A stretch of 64,000 nucleotides of DNA from Neobacillus rhizosphaerae (GCF_937468385.1 NZ_CALBWS010000017.1:37556-101555), one strand, 5' to 3'. Counted from the stretch's first letter, positions 1 to 8,963 are shown. Translations and numbers: made by a program. The notes: generated from the letters alone by a model not told the origin.

Positions 1-717
1 TTTGTAAATACCAAAAAGTAGTTCTGCTGTTTCAAATCCGGTTATCACCCCGGATATATGATATTCATCAACTAAGTACTTATAAGAATTTTCTCCTAAG
101 ACAATGGATACATGTCCTGGGAGTAAAAATCCGTCCAAATTGACTTCTCCCGCATCCAGTAAATAGCGGAGAACGGGTTCAACCAGCTTTGTTGTCATCC
201 AGATTGAAAAATTCCCAATACTGCGTTTTTCTGCTTCACCGACCATTAGCGTTAAGATGGGGATGGTGGTTTCAAAGCCAACTCCAAGAAAGATGACTTC
301 TTTATCAGGATTTTCTTCAGCAATCTTAATAGCCTCAACAGGCGAGTATAATACCCGAATATCCTTACCCGCAATCTTCGAATCAAGCAGTGTTTTGTTA
401 GATCCTGGCACGCGCATCATATCGCCAAACGTACAGATAATTCGATTTTCACCTTCTGCCAGGGCAATCATGGCGTCAATGGATCTTTGGTCGGTTACAC
501 AAACTGGGCAGCCGGGGCCAGAAATTAAGTTTACCTCATCTTTCAAGCATTGTTTAACTCCTGTACGAGCTAAAGACATAGTATGTGAGCCGCAAACTTC
601 CATAAATGCAGGCCTTCGTCCAAATTTCTGTTGAAATTCTTTTGCTTTTTCAATTACTGCTTCCACAAGCGGCTTACATATTTCCGGATTACTTGATTGC
701 TTCAGAATTTCGAGCAT
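1..717 (-). CDS. hypD: Hydrogenase maturation factor HypD (partial, runs off left edge)
   Basis: HypD works with HypC as the scaffold on which the Fe(CN)2CO group of [NiFe] hydrogenases is built in the cytoplasm. The first 239 codons are present and the C-terminal part lies outside the window. Visible family motifs are EVCGSHT (Cys42), GPGCPVC (about 67-73), FGDMMRVPGS and GVGFETTIP. I chose the ATG at 717, which is preceded by GGAGGAAG and lies inside the end of hypC (29-base overlap), implying translational coupling. It is the last gene visible in the hydrogenase operon; hypE would be expected next but is not in view. Confidence 0.95.
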   Translation of the reverse strand, partial: MLEILKQSSNPEICKPLVEAVIEKAKEFQQKFGRRPAFMEVCGSHTMSLARTGVKQCLKDEVNLISGPGCPVCVTDQRSIDAMIALAEGENRIICTFGDMMRVPGSNKTLLDSKIAGKDIRVLYSPVEAIKIAEENPDKEVIFLGVGFETTIPILTLMVGEAEKRSIGNFSIWMTTKLVEPVLRYLLDAGEVNLDGFLLPGHVSIVLGENSYKYLVDEYHISGVITGFETAELLFGIYK

Positions 718-925
718 CGACGAGCTTCCTCCATTCTTCGACACTTTGTTTTGCATATGTTTCATCGACGATACTCATTGCCTGTCCAGCATGGACAATT
801 ACATAATCGCCAATATTTACATCAGGAACAAAAATAATCCCGACTGTTGTTTGTGAACCCATTACATCCACAATCGCGCTATATTCATTTTTTTTAACTA
901 CCTTTGCTGGTACTCCAACACACAT
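689..925 (-). CDS. hypC: Hydrogenase maturation chaperone HypC
   Basis: HypC/HupF-family chaperone of 78 residues, the usual family size. It carries the Fe ligand precursor from HypD to the large-subunit precursor. The N-terminal MCVGVPAKV motif includes the essential Cys2, which is exposed after Met removal. The start at 925 has a strong AAAGGAGTG site. Its 5' end overlaps hypF by 28 bases and its 3' end overlaps hypD, so it is co-translated in the operon. Confidence 0.95.
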   Translation of the reverse strand: MCVGVPAKVVKKNEYSAIVDVMGSQTTVGIIFVPDVNIGDYVIVHAGQAMSIVDETYAKQSVEEWRKLVDARNSEAIK

Positions 926-3207
926 TGGTTAGCACTCCTTTTTGCCGCGGCAACAACCAATTGCCCGTATGATAATCCACCGTCATTACACGGGGTATTT
1001 TCAGGTGCAAAGACCCTAAAACCCCGATCTCTTAATTCCGCCGTTATTCTTTTCCGCAAATATCGGTTATGGATACTTCCACCCGATAACACAACGTCCT
1101 TTTTAGCATTTGGATATTTTTCAGACAAACTTTTCATTGTCGAAATAATCGCCTGCACGACTGTTTCGTGGAATCTGCCACTTAATACAGAAACATCTTT
1201 CCCAGCTAAAACGTCCAAAGCTATTTCCTTCAACATCGACCTAAAATCAATCGTTAATACTTCTTTTTCGAGTAATCCAAAGGGATATGGTTCGAATATA
1301 ATTGCTTCATCTACTAGTTCAGCTAATTGAATCGCCGCTTCTCCATCGTAGCTTGATACCTTAGTCACCCCGCAAATGGCACTAACTGCATCAAACAGCC
1401 TACCACATGTACCGGCATAAACAATGTTCAAATTTCTTTCCATCATCCTCTTTAATATTTCAAGTTCTAAAACCTTATCCGCAAAAATAGCTTTGGCTAG
1501 ATCTAAACCTTGTTCACCATGAAGGGCAATCAACATCGCTGCCGCATTCCTCCATGGTTCACGAATGCATTTTTCACTTCCGGGAAGTGGAGTATAATGT
1601 AAATGGGCCATACGTTCGAACTCAGATGCATCTCCGTAGTAGATTTCAAAACCCCAAATATTGCCGTCAAGACCATATCCTGTTCCGTCAAGGATAATGC
1701 CGTAAGCTTTGCCGCAAATTTGATGTTCGTCGATACAGGCTGCCATATGGGCATGATGATGCTGAACTTCCATTACTTCAGTAAAATCATATTCCTTCAC
1801 TAGTTTCTGTATGTGGTAGCCTGGGTGAGCATCGATGACAGCTAGACTCTTCGGTGTATCAATCCATTTCAAAAGATGGTCTAATTCATCCTGATAATGG
1901 TTAATCGTTTCAATATTTTCTAAATCACCAATATGTGGACCTACAAAAATTTGTTCATTTCGGCCAATCGTAAAGGTTGTTTTTTGCTGGCCACCGAAAG
2001 CTACAATTCCAGTAACATCTTTATTGGTTGTAAATGGATCAGGGACATACCCCCTTGATCTACGGAAGAAATCAAGCTTCCCATCATTAATTTGGACAAC
2101 TGAATCATCTACTGGATGAAGAATTTCCCGGTTATGAACGAGATAATAATCGGTAATGCCAGCTAGGTATTGAAGGGCTTCCTCATCCTTATATAAAATC
2201 GGCATCCCTGATGGATTCGCACTTGTCATCACAAGAAAGGCTAACTCTGGGTCAGTAAATAATAAATGATGCAGTGGTGTATAAGGTAGCATCACACCGA
2301 TTGTGTCCATTCCAGGTGCTACACTTTTTGCTAGTTTATATTGTTTATTTTTTTTGAGAATTACAATGGATGACTCTGGACTATCCAATAGTTCACGTTC
2401 ATCTCTACCTATTTCCCCAAGATCTTCCACTGATGAAAGTGAAGAAGCCATAACAGCTAGCGGCCGCAATGGCCTTTTTTTTCTATTTCTTAACGTAGTT
2501 ACAGCTATTTCATTTTGGGCATCACAGCAAAGGTGGTAGCCGCCAATGCCTTTGATGGCCAAAATCTTTCCCTCTTTTAAATGCTTAATGGAATCCTTAA
2601 TCGGATTCTCAGAATCTACTTCTTGTCCGTCCTTAAGAAGCAGCCTAACTTTCGGACCGCATTTTGGGCAAGCAATTGGCTGTGCATGATGTCTTCTATT
2701 GGTTGGGTCCTCGTATTCCTTGCGGCATTCCTCGCACATTGGAAAACCCTTCATCGAAGTATATGGCCGGTCATAGGGCAATTCTTCAATGATTGTGTAG
2801 CGGGGTCCACATTGTGTACAGTTAATAAACGGATACTGATAGCGAAAATCATCCGGATCGTTCATTTCAGTTAAACAATCATCACAAACTGCAGAATCAA
2901 TCGGAATCACGAGCATTGACGTGCCGCTTCGCTCACTCTCAATAATCGTAAACTCGGTTATATTCAGAAACTCAGCCTTTTCAACCAATATCTCATTGAT
3001 TTTGGAAAGCCTAGGTGCCTTATTTTTCAAGTCTGATAAAAAGGACTGAATGGATTCGTCCGCTCCCTCTAGGTGAATCTTGACACCGTCCATATTGTTT
3101 TGAACGGTACCATTAAGCTGATATTTACAGGCAAGCTGAAAGACGAACGGACGGAAGCCAACGCCTTGCACCCGCCCCCTGACGGCAATCCTTACTGCTG
3201 AACACAT
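898..3207 (-). CDS. hypF: Carbamoyltransferase HypF
   Basis: HypF makes the thiocarbamate on HypE from carbamoyl phosphate and ATP, the source of the cyanide ligands. The 769-residue protein has the full domain order: acylphosphatase-like N terminus (RGRVQGVGFRPF, about 9-20), paired four-Cys zinc motifs (CDDC, CTQC, CEEC, CPKC, about 110-185), a YrdC-like domain, and a Kae1/HypF C terminus with the HHHAH metal motif (about 480). Length is normal for the family. The start ATG at 3207 overlaps the end of hypB by 16 bases and is preceded by GGAG about ten bases away. It appears intact. Confidence 0.96.
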   Translation of the reverse strand: MCSAVRIAVRGRVQGVGFRPFVFQLACKYQLNGTVQNNMDGVKIHLEGADESIQSFLSDLKNKAPRLSKINEILVEKAEFLNITEFTIIESERSGTSMLVIPIDSAVCDDCLTEMNDPDDFRYQYPFINCTQCGPRYTIIEELPYDRPYTSMKGFPMCEECRKEYEDPTNRRHHAQPIACPKCGPKVRLLLKDGQEVDSENPIKDSIKHLKEGKILAIKGIGGYHLCCDAQNEIAVTTLRNRKKRPLRPLAVMASSLSSVEDLGEIGRDERELLDSPESSIVILKKNKQYKLAKSVAPGMDTIGVMLPYTPLHHLLFTDPELAFLVMTSANPSGMPILYKDEEALQYLAGITDYYLVHNREILHPVDDSVVQINDGKLDFFRRSRGYVPDPFTTNKDVTGIVAFGGQQKTTFTIGRNEQIFVGPHIGDLENIETINHYQDELDHLLKWIDTPKSLAVIDAHPGYHIQKLVKEYDFTEVMEVQHHHAHMAACIDEHQICGKAYGIILDGTGYGLDGNIWGFEIYYGDASEFERMAHLHYTPLPGSEKCIREPWRNAAAMLIALHGEQGLDLAKAIFADKVLELEILKRMMERNLNIVYAGTCGRLFDAVSAICGVTKVSSYDGEAAIQLAELVDEAIIFEPYPFGLLEKEVLTIDFRSMLKEIALDVLAGKDVSVLSGRFHETVVQAIISTMKSLSEKYPNAKKDVVLSGGSIHNRYLRKRITAELRDRGFRVFAPENTPCNDGGLSYGQLVVAAAKRSANQCVLEYQQR

Positions 3208-3851
3208 TGGAGATAAGCTCCTTCAATCCAGGAAAACCATTCATGCATACCTTCCTGTGTGCGAGCAGAAAGGGAAAATAAGATAGACTCAGGATTAATT
3301 TCTGTTAGGTCTTTTCTGGCTTCTTCAACACTAAAATCTAGATATGGCAATAAATCTATTTTATTTAAAAGCACAAGCTCTGTTCTCATAAACATTTGTG
3401 GGTATTTTGGAATTTTATCATTTCCTTCAGGAACACTTAGAACAGCTACTTTATGGTGCTGGCCTAGGTCATATCCCGAAGGACAAACTAAATTGCCGAC
3501 ATTTTCAATGAAAAGTAAATCAATTTCGTCTAGATCAAATTCGGTTAATGTGGCAGCAACCATACGGGCATCAAGATGGCAGCCGCCATGGGTATTGATT
3601 TGTACTGCCTTTGCACCCATTGCACGAATTCGATCAGCATCCCTTTCTGTCGCTAAATCACCTTCAATGACGGCAATCCGATATTTCCCTGAAAGTTCTC
3701 TTACTGTTTCCTCCAATAGAGTTGTCTTACCTGCACCGGGAGAACTCATCAGATTTATTACTAAGGTTTTCGTATTTTGGAATAGCTCTCGATTGAACTC
3801 TGCAGCCTTATTGTTATTTGTTAATACATCCGTTCTTAAAGTTATTTTCAT
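3192..3851 (-). CDS. hypB: Hydrogenase nickel incorporation GTPase HypB
   Basis: GTPase that delivers nickel with HypA. Of 219 residues, the P-loop SSPGAGKTT, the metal-site NTHGGCHLDAR and the G4 motif NKID are all visible. There is no His-rich N-terminal stretch and no CxxCGC motif, so it lacks the nickel-storage extension of some HypBs. A longer reading frame exists upstream, but the ATG at 3851 is preceded by AAGGGAGAAATTGA and follows the hypA stop by one base, so I prefer it. Confidence 0.93.
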   Translation of the reverse strand: MKITLRTDVLTNNNKAAEFNRELFQNTKTLVINLMSSPGAGKTTLLEETVRELSGKYRIAVIEGDLATERDADRIRAMGAKAVQINTHGGCHLDARMVAATLTEFDLDEIDLLFIENVGNLVCPSGYDLGQHHKVAVLSVPEGNDKIPKYPQMFMRTELVLLNKIDLLPYLDFSVEEARKDLTEINPESILFSLSARTQEGMHEWFSWIEGAYLQCVQQ

Positions 3852-3852
3852 T

Positions 3853-4206
3853 TCAATTTCTCCCTTCGTATGATAAAATCTGGAATGTTTCCCCCGATAG
3901 TACCTTTCCAGAAGGGACAAGACAGCTCGGACAAAGAGCTATTTTCTGGTCAGGTCGATATTCCAATTCACAGAGGACACATTTTGCTTTTGCTTCTTCA
4001 ATGTGTAGAACAAGTTCAGCAGTTTCTGTAAACAGATGCAGATTTTGATCTCGGAAAATATCAAATGCCATTCTTAACGCATCTGGCATAGCATTGGAGA
4101 TTTCTCCAACAATTAATTCAACCTTATCTATTTGTTGAATTCCTTTGTCAGTGGCATCCTCCTGAATAAGCTGGAGGATATCTCCCATTAATGACATTTC
4201 ATGCAT
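3853..4206 (-). CDS. hypA: Hydrogenase nickel chaperone HypA
   Basis: HypA binds nickel through its N-terminal Met-His-Glu and a structural zinc through two CxxC motifs. Both are visible: MHEMSL at the start and CVLC ... CPSC about 70-90 residues in. It is 117 residues, the usual length. I moved the start from an in-frame upstream codon to the ATG at 4206, because the family begins exactly at MHEMSL. It overlaps the preceding gene's stop by 8 bases. Confidence 0.93.
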   Translation of the reverse strand: MHEMSLMGDILQLIQEDATDKGIQQIDKVELIVGEISNAMPDALRMAFDIFRDQNLHLFTETAELVLHIEEAKAKCVLCELEYRPDQKIALCPSCLVPSGKVLSGETFQILSYEGRN

Positions 4207-4642
4207 CGCTATCACCCTGTCTCTTGTACTCCTGAAACCCAATTAAATAGGTGTCGTTCTTAAGTTTTATTGGGTAGGAATTGAGTTGTAAATCGCCAGA
4301 TTGAGATTTAAAATTATATTCATTTTGACAATTCAAACATTTCCCAGTTGAATATAGTGTTGTTAGAATAATAATATTCGAACATACAGGACATACTCCA
4401 TCAACTGCCTGCATGTTCGTTCCGATACGTGTTACTATAACGGGTTTACCATTAATAAACTTCATTTCAAGGTCAGAATTAAACTCATATTCTTTCATAA
4501 TGGGGTGCCAAGTTATTCCTAGCACCCGATCAGTTGCAACTTCTATTTTTTCCAAATCCTCACTTAAAAAAGGTTCATAAACTGACTTAACTGTTTGAAA
4601 AAGGCTGTTTCCCATTTCTTTAAAAAAGTCGCCTCGCCTCAT
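4199..4642 (-). CDS. Four-cysteine Rieske-like protein of the hydrogenase operon
   Basis: Not assigned to a named family. This 147-residue cytoplasmic-looking protein has an unremarkable N-terminal half. Its C-terminal half carries CPVC (84-87) and CLNC (102-105), followed by YNFKSQSGDL and YPIKL...TYLI. The spacing and the downstream strand pattern resemble a Rieske ferredoxin in which the His ligands are replaced by Cys, so it could bind zinc or a rubredoxin-type iron. It overlaps hyaD by 4 bases (ATGA) and hypA by 8, so it is a firm member of the operon. An assembly or redox-protection role like the HupI/HoxR rubredoxins is only an inference. Confidence 0.8.
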   Translation of the reverse strand: MRRGDFFKEMGNSLFQTVKSVYEPFLSEDLEKIEVATDRVLGITWHPIMKEYEFNSDLEMKFINGKPVIVTRIGTNMQAVDGVCPVCSNIIILTTLYSTGKCLNCQNEYNFKSQSGDLQLNSYPIKLKNDTYLIGFQEYKRQGDSDA

Positions 4643-5127
4643 AGGAGATTTCTCCAGTTATTTATTTGATCAATGACCACTTTAGCCAATTCTCCTAGCT
4701 TACTTTGATTGATCTCAGTAAGTTCAACACCTAATTCAAGTGATGTGGGCTGCATCCCAAACATGACAATCTGTTTAGGGTAGCGCTCCCTCATCTTTGC
4801 CGCTAAAAGGACTTCTTGGAATCCCATTTGATGGACAGACATTTTAATTCCAAAATAGGCAGGAATTTCATCTCCAACTAGGGTAATTATCGTGCCACCT
4901 TGCTTACCAGCATTAATTGCATCAATAATTATTAAGTTTTCAGCATCTTCTACTGGGCCAAGTAACTTCATTCCGTCTGTTAAGCCCTCAACAATTTCGA
5001 TATTTTCAACATCCTTTAATGCTTCTTCTAGCAAGGGCAAAAGGTGGATGCCAACACCCTCATCTGAAAAGAGGGTGTTGCCAATTCCTAAAATCGTTAT
5101 TTTTTCGCCTGCAAGTTTATTTTCCAT
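4639..5127 (-). CDS. hyaD: [NiFe] hydrogenase maturation protease (HyaD/HybD family)
   Basis: Endopeptidase that removes the C-terminal tail of the large subunit once nickel is inserted. The 162-residue protein starts with LGIGNTLFSDEGVG, whose Glu/Asp is a nickel-sensing ligand, and has the later IIIDAINAG and SVHQMG motifs with the second acid and the His. I chose the ATG at 5127, six bases after AGGTGA; an in-frame GTG at 5136 is an alternative. Its start overlaps the cytochrome b stop. Its substrate is the large subunit encoded at 5929-7650. Confidence 0.92.
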   Translation of the reverse strand: MENKLAGEKITILGIGNTLFSDEGVGIHLLPLLEEALKDVENIEIVEGLTDGMKLLGPVEDAENLIIIDAINAGKQGGTIITLVGDEIPAYFGIKMSVHQMGFQEVLLAAKMRERYPKQIVMFGMQPTSLELGVELTEINQSKLGELAKVVIDQINNWRNLL

Positions 5128-5917
5128 TCTTTTCACCTACTGATTTTTTCGTTGTTGTCTTATAGCCAGTAATCATTGATGAAATGGAACCGTTTCGTTC
5201 AAGATAGTCATCTCGGAAAGCCATATAAATGTGGATAACCATAAAAAGCATAAAGCCCCAAGCAGTAAGATGATGCCATGAGCGAAGCGTGTAGCTTTCA
5301 CCGCCAAACAAATATGGTACCCAAACAAACAGCTTTGCCCAGAAAGATTCTTGTTGTGGTTCAAAATACATATAAAATCCTGTTAACATCACGATCCATG
5401 AACCTAGGCCGATAAAAATCCAGTAGCTTAATTGCGCTAAAGGGTTATGACCGACGTAATGAGGCTTTTTATTTTTCAAAAATATATAATACTTGATTGT
5501 TTCGAATACTTCTTTCCAAAAAATCCATCTAAGAGGGTTTGATGTCGCAAATTTATTTCCGACCGCAACCCAATACAAACGAAACATGAGACAAATAACA
5601 AATAAGAAAGCAGCAAAAAAGTGAATATATCTCATCCAGCCCATTAGATTGGAAAAATAGGCTTCTTCGGGAATTCCTGCTGAAGCAAACGGCTTTCCAA
5701 TATAAATTCCTGTCCCCATTAACAGGAGGATAGCCAACATATTTACCCAGTGGAAAATCCTTACTGGCAGCTGCCAAACATAGGCTCTCACTTCATTATT
5801 AATTTGTTTGTAAACAATTGGCCTTTCGGGGTGAAACGTATTCTCACTGTTAATCCCTGGTTTATCATGGGATTGTCCTGGCGTTTGAGTCGGAATATTT
5901 GGCATGAGTTCAGCCAT
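5117..5917 (-). CDS. hyaC: Ni/Fe-hydrogenase b-type cytochrome subunit
   Basis: Di-heme membrane cytochrome b that anchors the hydrogenase dimer and passes electrons to the quinone pool. The 266-residue protein has a hydrophilic N terminus of about 50 residues, then four to five membrane helices. Histidines lie in helix contexts typical of this family (PVRIFHWVN, YIHFFAAF, SWHHLTAWG, MVIHIYMA). The N-terminal extension is longer than in E. coli HyaC. It sits eleven bases after the large-subunit gene. Confidence 0.93.
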   Translation of the reverse strand: MAELMPNIPTQTPGQSHDKPGINSENTFHPERPIVYKQINNEVRAYVWQLPVRIFHWVNMLAILLLMGTGIYIGKPFASAGIPEEAYFSNLMGWMRYIHFFAAFLFVICLMFRLYWVAVGNKFATSNPLRWIFWKEVFETIKYYIFLKNKKPHYVGHNPLAQLSYWIFIGLGSWIVMLTGFYMYFEPQQESFWAKLFVWVPYLFGGESYTLRSWHHLTAWGFMLFMVIHIYMAFRDDYLERNGSISSMITGYKTTTKKSVGEKNGK

Positions 5918-5928
5918 ATGTCTCTCTC

Positions 5929-7650
5929 CTAACCTAAACGAATTTCAGTCGTATTATTAGTTTCCAAATCTGTTAAATGGACTGCACAGGCAAGACATGG
6001 ATCAAAAGAATGGATGATTCGCATAATTTCTAGAGGTTGTTCTTTATCTAACATCGGTGTACCTTTAAGTGCAGCCTCATATGCACCAATCTTGTTTTTA
6101 TGATCGCGAGGTGAAGCATTCCAAGTAGAAGGAACCACAGCTTGATAGTTATGCGTTTTTCCATCTTTAATATCAATCCAGTGTCCAAGTGCTCCGCGTG
6201 GTGCTTCCATCCAGCCCACACCTTTTGCCCGTTCTGGCCAAGTATTTGGTTCCCATTTTGAACGGTCAAATGTAGTTTGGTTACCGCTTTTTACATTATT
6301 CAATAATTCATCCATATCATTACGTAACCAACCGGAGATTAGGACGCTTTCCAATCCACGAGCAACAGTGCGGCCCAATGCTGATTGTAAGGCAGTGATT
6401 GGGAGATCAAGCTTTTTCAATGTATCGTCGACAATATTAACAATCTCTTCTTTTCCAGACGCATAGCCAACAATCATCCTTGCGAGTGGTCCTGTCTCCA
6501 TCGGATGCTCTTTCCATCGTGGAGCTTTTAACCAGCTATATTGCTTTTCAGTATCCAATGTTTTAAACGGTGCTTGTGGTCCTGTGTAATTAAATGTGGT
6601 CTCACCTTCAAATGGATGCTTTCCTACTCCGCCTTCTTTTCCATCATAGGTGTACCATGAGTGATCAACAAACTCCTGCACATGTTTAGGGTCTTTAAGA
6701 TCAACATCTAAAACTTCTTTCAGATTTCCATTTAAGATAATTCCTCTCGGCATACGATAGAGTTTTGTGTCGTAAATATCGCCCGTTGAAAAATCACCAT
6801 AGCAAAGGTAATTATTCAAGCCTCCCCCATATGTCCAATCCTTATAATAAGATCCGATTGCAAGTAAATCAGGAATATAAACTTGATTAACAAAATCTCT
6901 CGCTTGATCGATTATCTGTGATACATGCATCAATCTCTCAGCGTGCACGCCATTATCGCTATCAATATCAAGCGGAGTTGCCATTCCACCAACCACATAA
7001 TGTGGGTGAGGGTTTTTCCCGCCAAAAATCGTATGAATTTTGACTATTTCTTTTTGCCAATCCAATGCTTCGAGATAATGGGCCACAGCTAATAGGTTAA
7101 CTTCTGGTGGCAGCTTATAAGCTTTATGTCCCCAATAGCCATTAGCAAAAATGCCAAGTTGGCCACTTTCCACTAATTTCTTCACTTTATTTTGTACATC
7201 AGTAAAGTATCCTGGTGATGATTTTGGCCAATTAGAGATTGATTGAGCAATTCGTGATGTTTCAGCAGGGTTTGCTTTCGTTGCACTCACAATATCGACC
7301 CAATCCAATGCATGCAAATGGTAAAAATGGACCACATGATCGTGAACAAATTGAGCTTCGTTCATTATGTCACGGATTAAATGGGCATTTCGCGGTATTT
7401 TTATTTTTAATGCATCCTCTACTGCCCGTATGGAAGTAAGCGCGTGTACTGTTGTACATACACCACATATTCTCTGTATAAATGCCCAAACATCTCTTGG
7501 ATCACGGTCTTTAACAATAAGTTCCAGTCCTCGAACAGAAGTTCCAGAACTATACGCTTCTTTAATAACCCCTTTTTCATCTACATCTACTTCTACACGA
7601 AGGTGACCTTCAATTCTCGTTATTGGATCTACTACTATGCGCTCACTCAT
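5929..7650 (-). CDS. hyaB: [NiFe] hydrogenase large (catalytic) subunit
   Basis: Binds the NiFe active site. Of 573 residues, both Cys pairs are present: RICGVC (Cys62, Cys65) and DPCLAC (Cys552, Cys555), along with RIEGH near residue 14. After His558 there is a 15-residue tail that HyaD would be expected to cleave. The start at 7650 overlaps the small-subunit gene by 4 bases. Sequence and cluster layout place it in the group 1 membrane-bound uptake hydrogenases; the exact subgroup needs a tree. Confidence 0.96.
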   Translation of the reverse strand: MSERIVVDPITRIEGHLRVEVDVDEKGVIKEAYSSGTSVRGLELIVKDRDPRDVWAFIQRICGVCTTVHALTSIRAVEDALKIKIPRNAHLIRDIMNEAQFVHDHVVHFYHLHALDWVDIVSATKANPAETSRIAQSISNWPKSSPGYFTDVQNKVKKLVESGQLGIFANGYWGHKAYKLPPEVNLLAVAHYLEALDWQKEIVKIHTIFGGKNPHPHYVVGGMATPLDIDSDNGVHAERLMHVSQIIDQARDFVNQVYIPDLLAIGSYYKDWTYGGGLNNYLCYGDFSTGDIYDTKLYRMPRGIILNGNLKEVLDVDLKDPKHVQEFVDHSWYTYDGKEGGVGKHPFEGETTFNYTGPQAPFKTLDTEKQYSWLKAPRWKEHPMETGPLARMIVGYASGKEEIVNIVDDTLKKLDLPITALQSALGRTVARGLESVLISGWLRNDMDELLNNVKSGNQTTFDRSKWEPNTWPERAKGVGWMEAPRGALGHWIDIKDGKTHNYQAVVPSTWNASPRDHKNKIGAYEAALKGTPMLDKEQPLEIMRIIHSFDPCLACAVHLTDLETNNTTEIRLG

Positions 7651-8723
7651 TCTTCTTCACCTCGTTTGTCATCTCGCTTCTTCTTAAATACCGTTCCTGC
7701 AGCATGAACGGCAATTCCAGCAGTGGTTGCACCAATGGCTGCTAAGCCAACAGCGTCTGGATTGATAGTAGTTTGTGTTCCAGGTATTTTCGCTCTTCTT
7801 GTATAAAAAGGACCATTATCCCAGAAGTCCTTTTCTGAACAACCGAAACATGGATTTCCAGATTGAATAGGATAGCTTACTCCGCCATTCCAGCGCATTT
7901 CTGCACAGGAGTTATAGGTTGTCGGGCCTTTACAGCCGACTTTATATAAACAATAGCCTTGTTTAGCCCCTTCATCGTCAAAATTCTCAACAAATAAACC
8001 CGCATCAAAATAAGCGCGTCGGTTACATTTATCATGGATCCGGTGACGATAAAAAGCTTTCGGACGGCCGAACTGGTCTAATTCAGGTAATTTTCCAAAA
8101 GTAATGATATGGGCAATAACTCCAGTCATTACCTCAGCAATTGGTGGACACCCTGGAACAAGAATAGTAGGAGTATTCTTTACAAAACTGGTAACTGGCT
8201 TTGCTCCAGTAGGATTTGGATGGGCAGCGGCTATTCCTCCCCAAGATGAACAAGAACCGTAGGCAATAATCGCCTTTGCTCCTGCTGCCATTTCTAGGAA
8301 TGTTTCCTTGGCTGATTGACCTGCAACTGTTAAGTATGCATCATTATCAGGAATGCTTCCTTCCACGGCAAGAATATATTCTCCTTTATATTTCTCAAAC
8401 ACTTGTTTCATGGATGCTTCAGCTTGATGACCAGATGGTGCAGAAAGTACTTCAGAATATTCTAGTGAAATCATTTCAAGTAAAACGCTTTCAGTCTTTG
8501 GTTGTGATGACCGAATAAATGATTCCGAACAACCTGTACAATCCTGGAATTGCAGCCATACAACTGGTACTCTTGTTTTTGTTTCCATGGCTTTAACAAC
8601 TTGGTCAGATTGGGTAAACTCCAAACCTAGTGTAGCGGCTAGTGCCGTACACATTTTCAGGAAGTCCCTCCGGCTAAATCCATGGTCGATTGCGGCTTCA
8701 TATACTGTTTTCTGTCTCTTCAT
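7647..8723 (-). CDS. hyaA: [NiFe] hydrogenase small subunit, Tat-exported
   Basis: Carries the three Fe-S clusters and partners the large subunit on the outer face of the membrane. The 358-residue precursor has a twin-arginine signal (SRRDFLK, 17-23) and a C-terminal membrane anchor (about 325-345) followed by a basic tail. Cluster ligands are visible in DCTGCSES (Cys62, Cys65), GSCSSWGG (Cys158), PGCPP, and the RIHDKC and NPCFGC regions. The two extra cysteines of oxygen-tolerant enzymes are glycines here (Gly64, Gly163). It is the first gene of the operon, with a GTGGAGGAGA ribosome site before ATG 8723. Confidence 0.96.
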   Translation of the reverse strand: MKRQKTVYEAAIDHGFSRRDFLKMCTALAATLGLEFTQSDQVVKAMETKTRVPVVWLQFQDCTGCSESFIRSSQPKTESVLLEMISLEYSEVLSAPSGHQAEASMKQVFEKYKGEYILAVEGSIPDNDAYLTVAGQSAKETFLEMAAGAKAIIAYGSCSSWGGIAAAHPNPTGAKPVTSFVKNTPTILVPGCPPIAEVMTGVIAHIITFGKLPELDQFGRPKAFYRHRIHDKCNRRAYFDAGLFVENFDDEGAKQGYCLYKVGCKGPTTYNSCAEMRWNGGVSYPIQSGNPCFGCSEKDFWDNGPFYTRRAKIPGTQTTINPDAVGLAAIGATTAGIAVHAAGTVFKKKRDDKRGEEE

Positions 8724-8778
8724 CCGCTTTCTCCTCCACTTATCATAAAAATAATAGAAACATTTGATTGCAATGTAA

Positions 8779-8791
8779 TTGTAGAATACAA
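8779..8791. promoter_or_regulatory. Candidate operator upstream of the hydrogenase operon
   Basis: TTGTA-GAA-TACAA is a perfect 5-3-5 inverted repeat about 60 bases upstream of the hyaA start. It is flanked by further TTGCA/TGCAA half repeats. No confident -10/-35 pair could be placed, so its role is inferred from position and symmetry only. Confidence 0.3.
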
Positions 8792-8930
8792 CTGCAACTA
8801 AAGTCCTGAATAATCAAAAAAATACACAAATAATTCTTAACTGTATTTTAATAGTGGTTTTAGTAAATAAATAAAAAATAAAGGTATAAATAACTGATGA
8901 TATTTTTCTAAAATAATGAAAAACAAAAAA

Positions 8931-8960
8931 GACCCAAAGAGATTCACACCTCTTTAGGTC
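8931..8960 (-). terminator. Intrinsic terminator of tatC
   Basis: Eleven-base stem (8931-8941 with 8950-8960, one G-U pair on the minus strand) followed by a T/A-rich run. It lies just after the tatC stop at 8964, so the hydrogenase operon has to be transcribed from its own promoter in 8724-8930. Confidence 0.8.
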
Positions 8961-8963
8961 TTT

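Noticed and set aside
3259..3873. 204-codon plus-strand frame opposite hypB
   Set aside because: It is a shadow of hypB. HypB on the other strand has all GTPase motifs.
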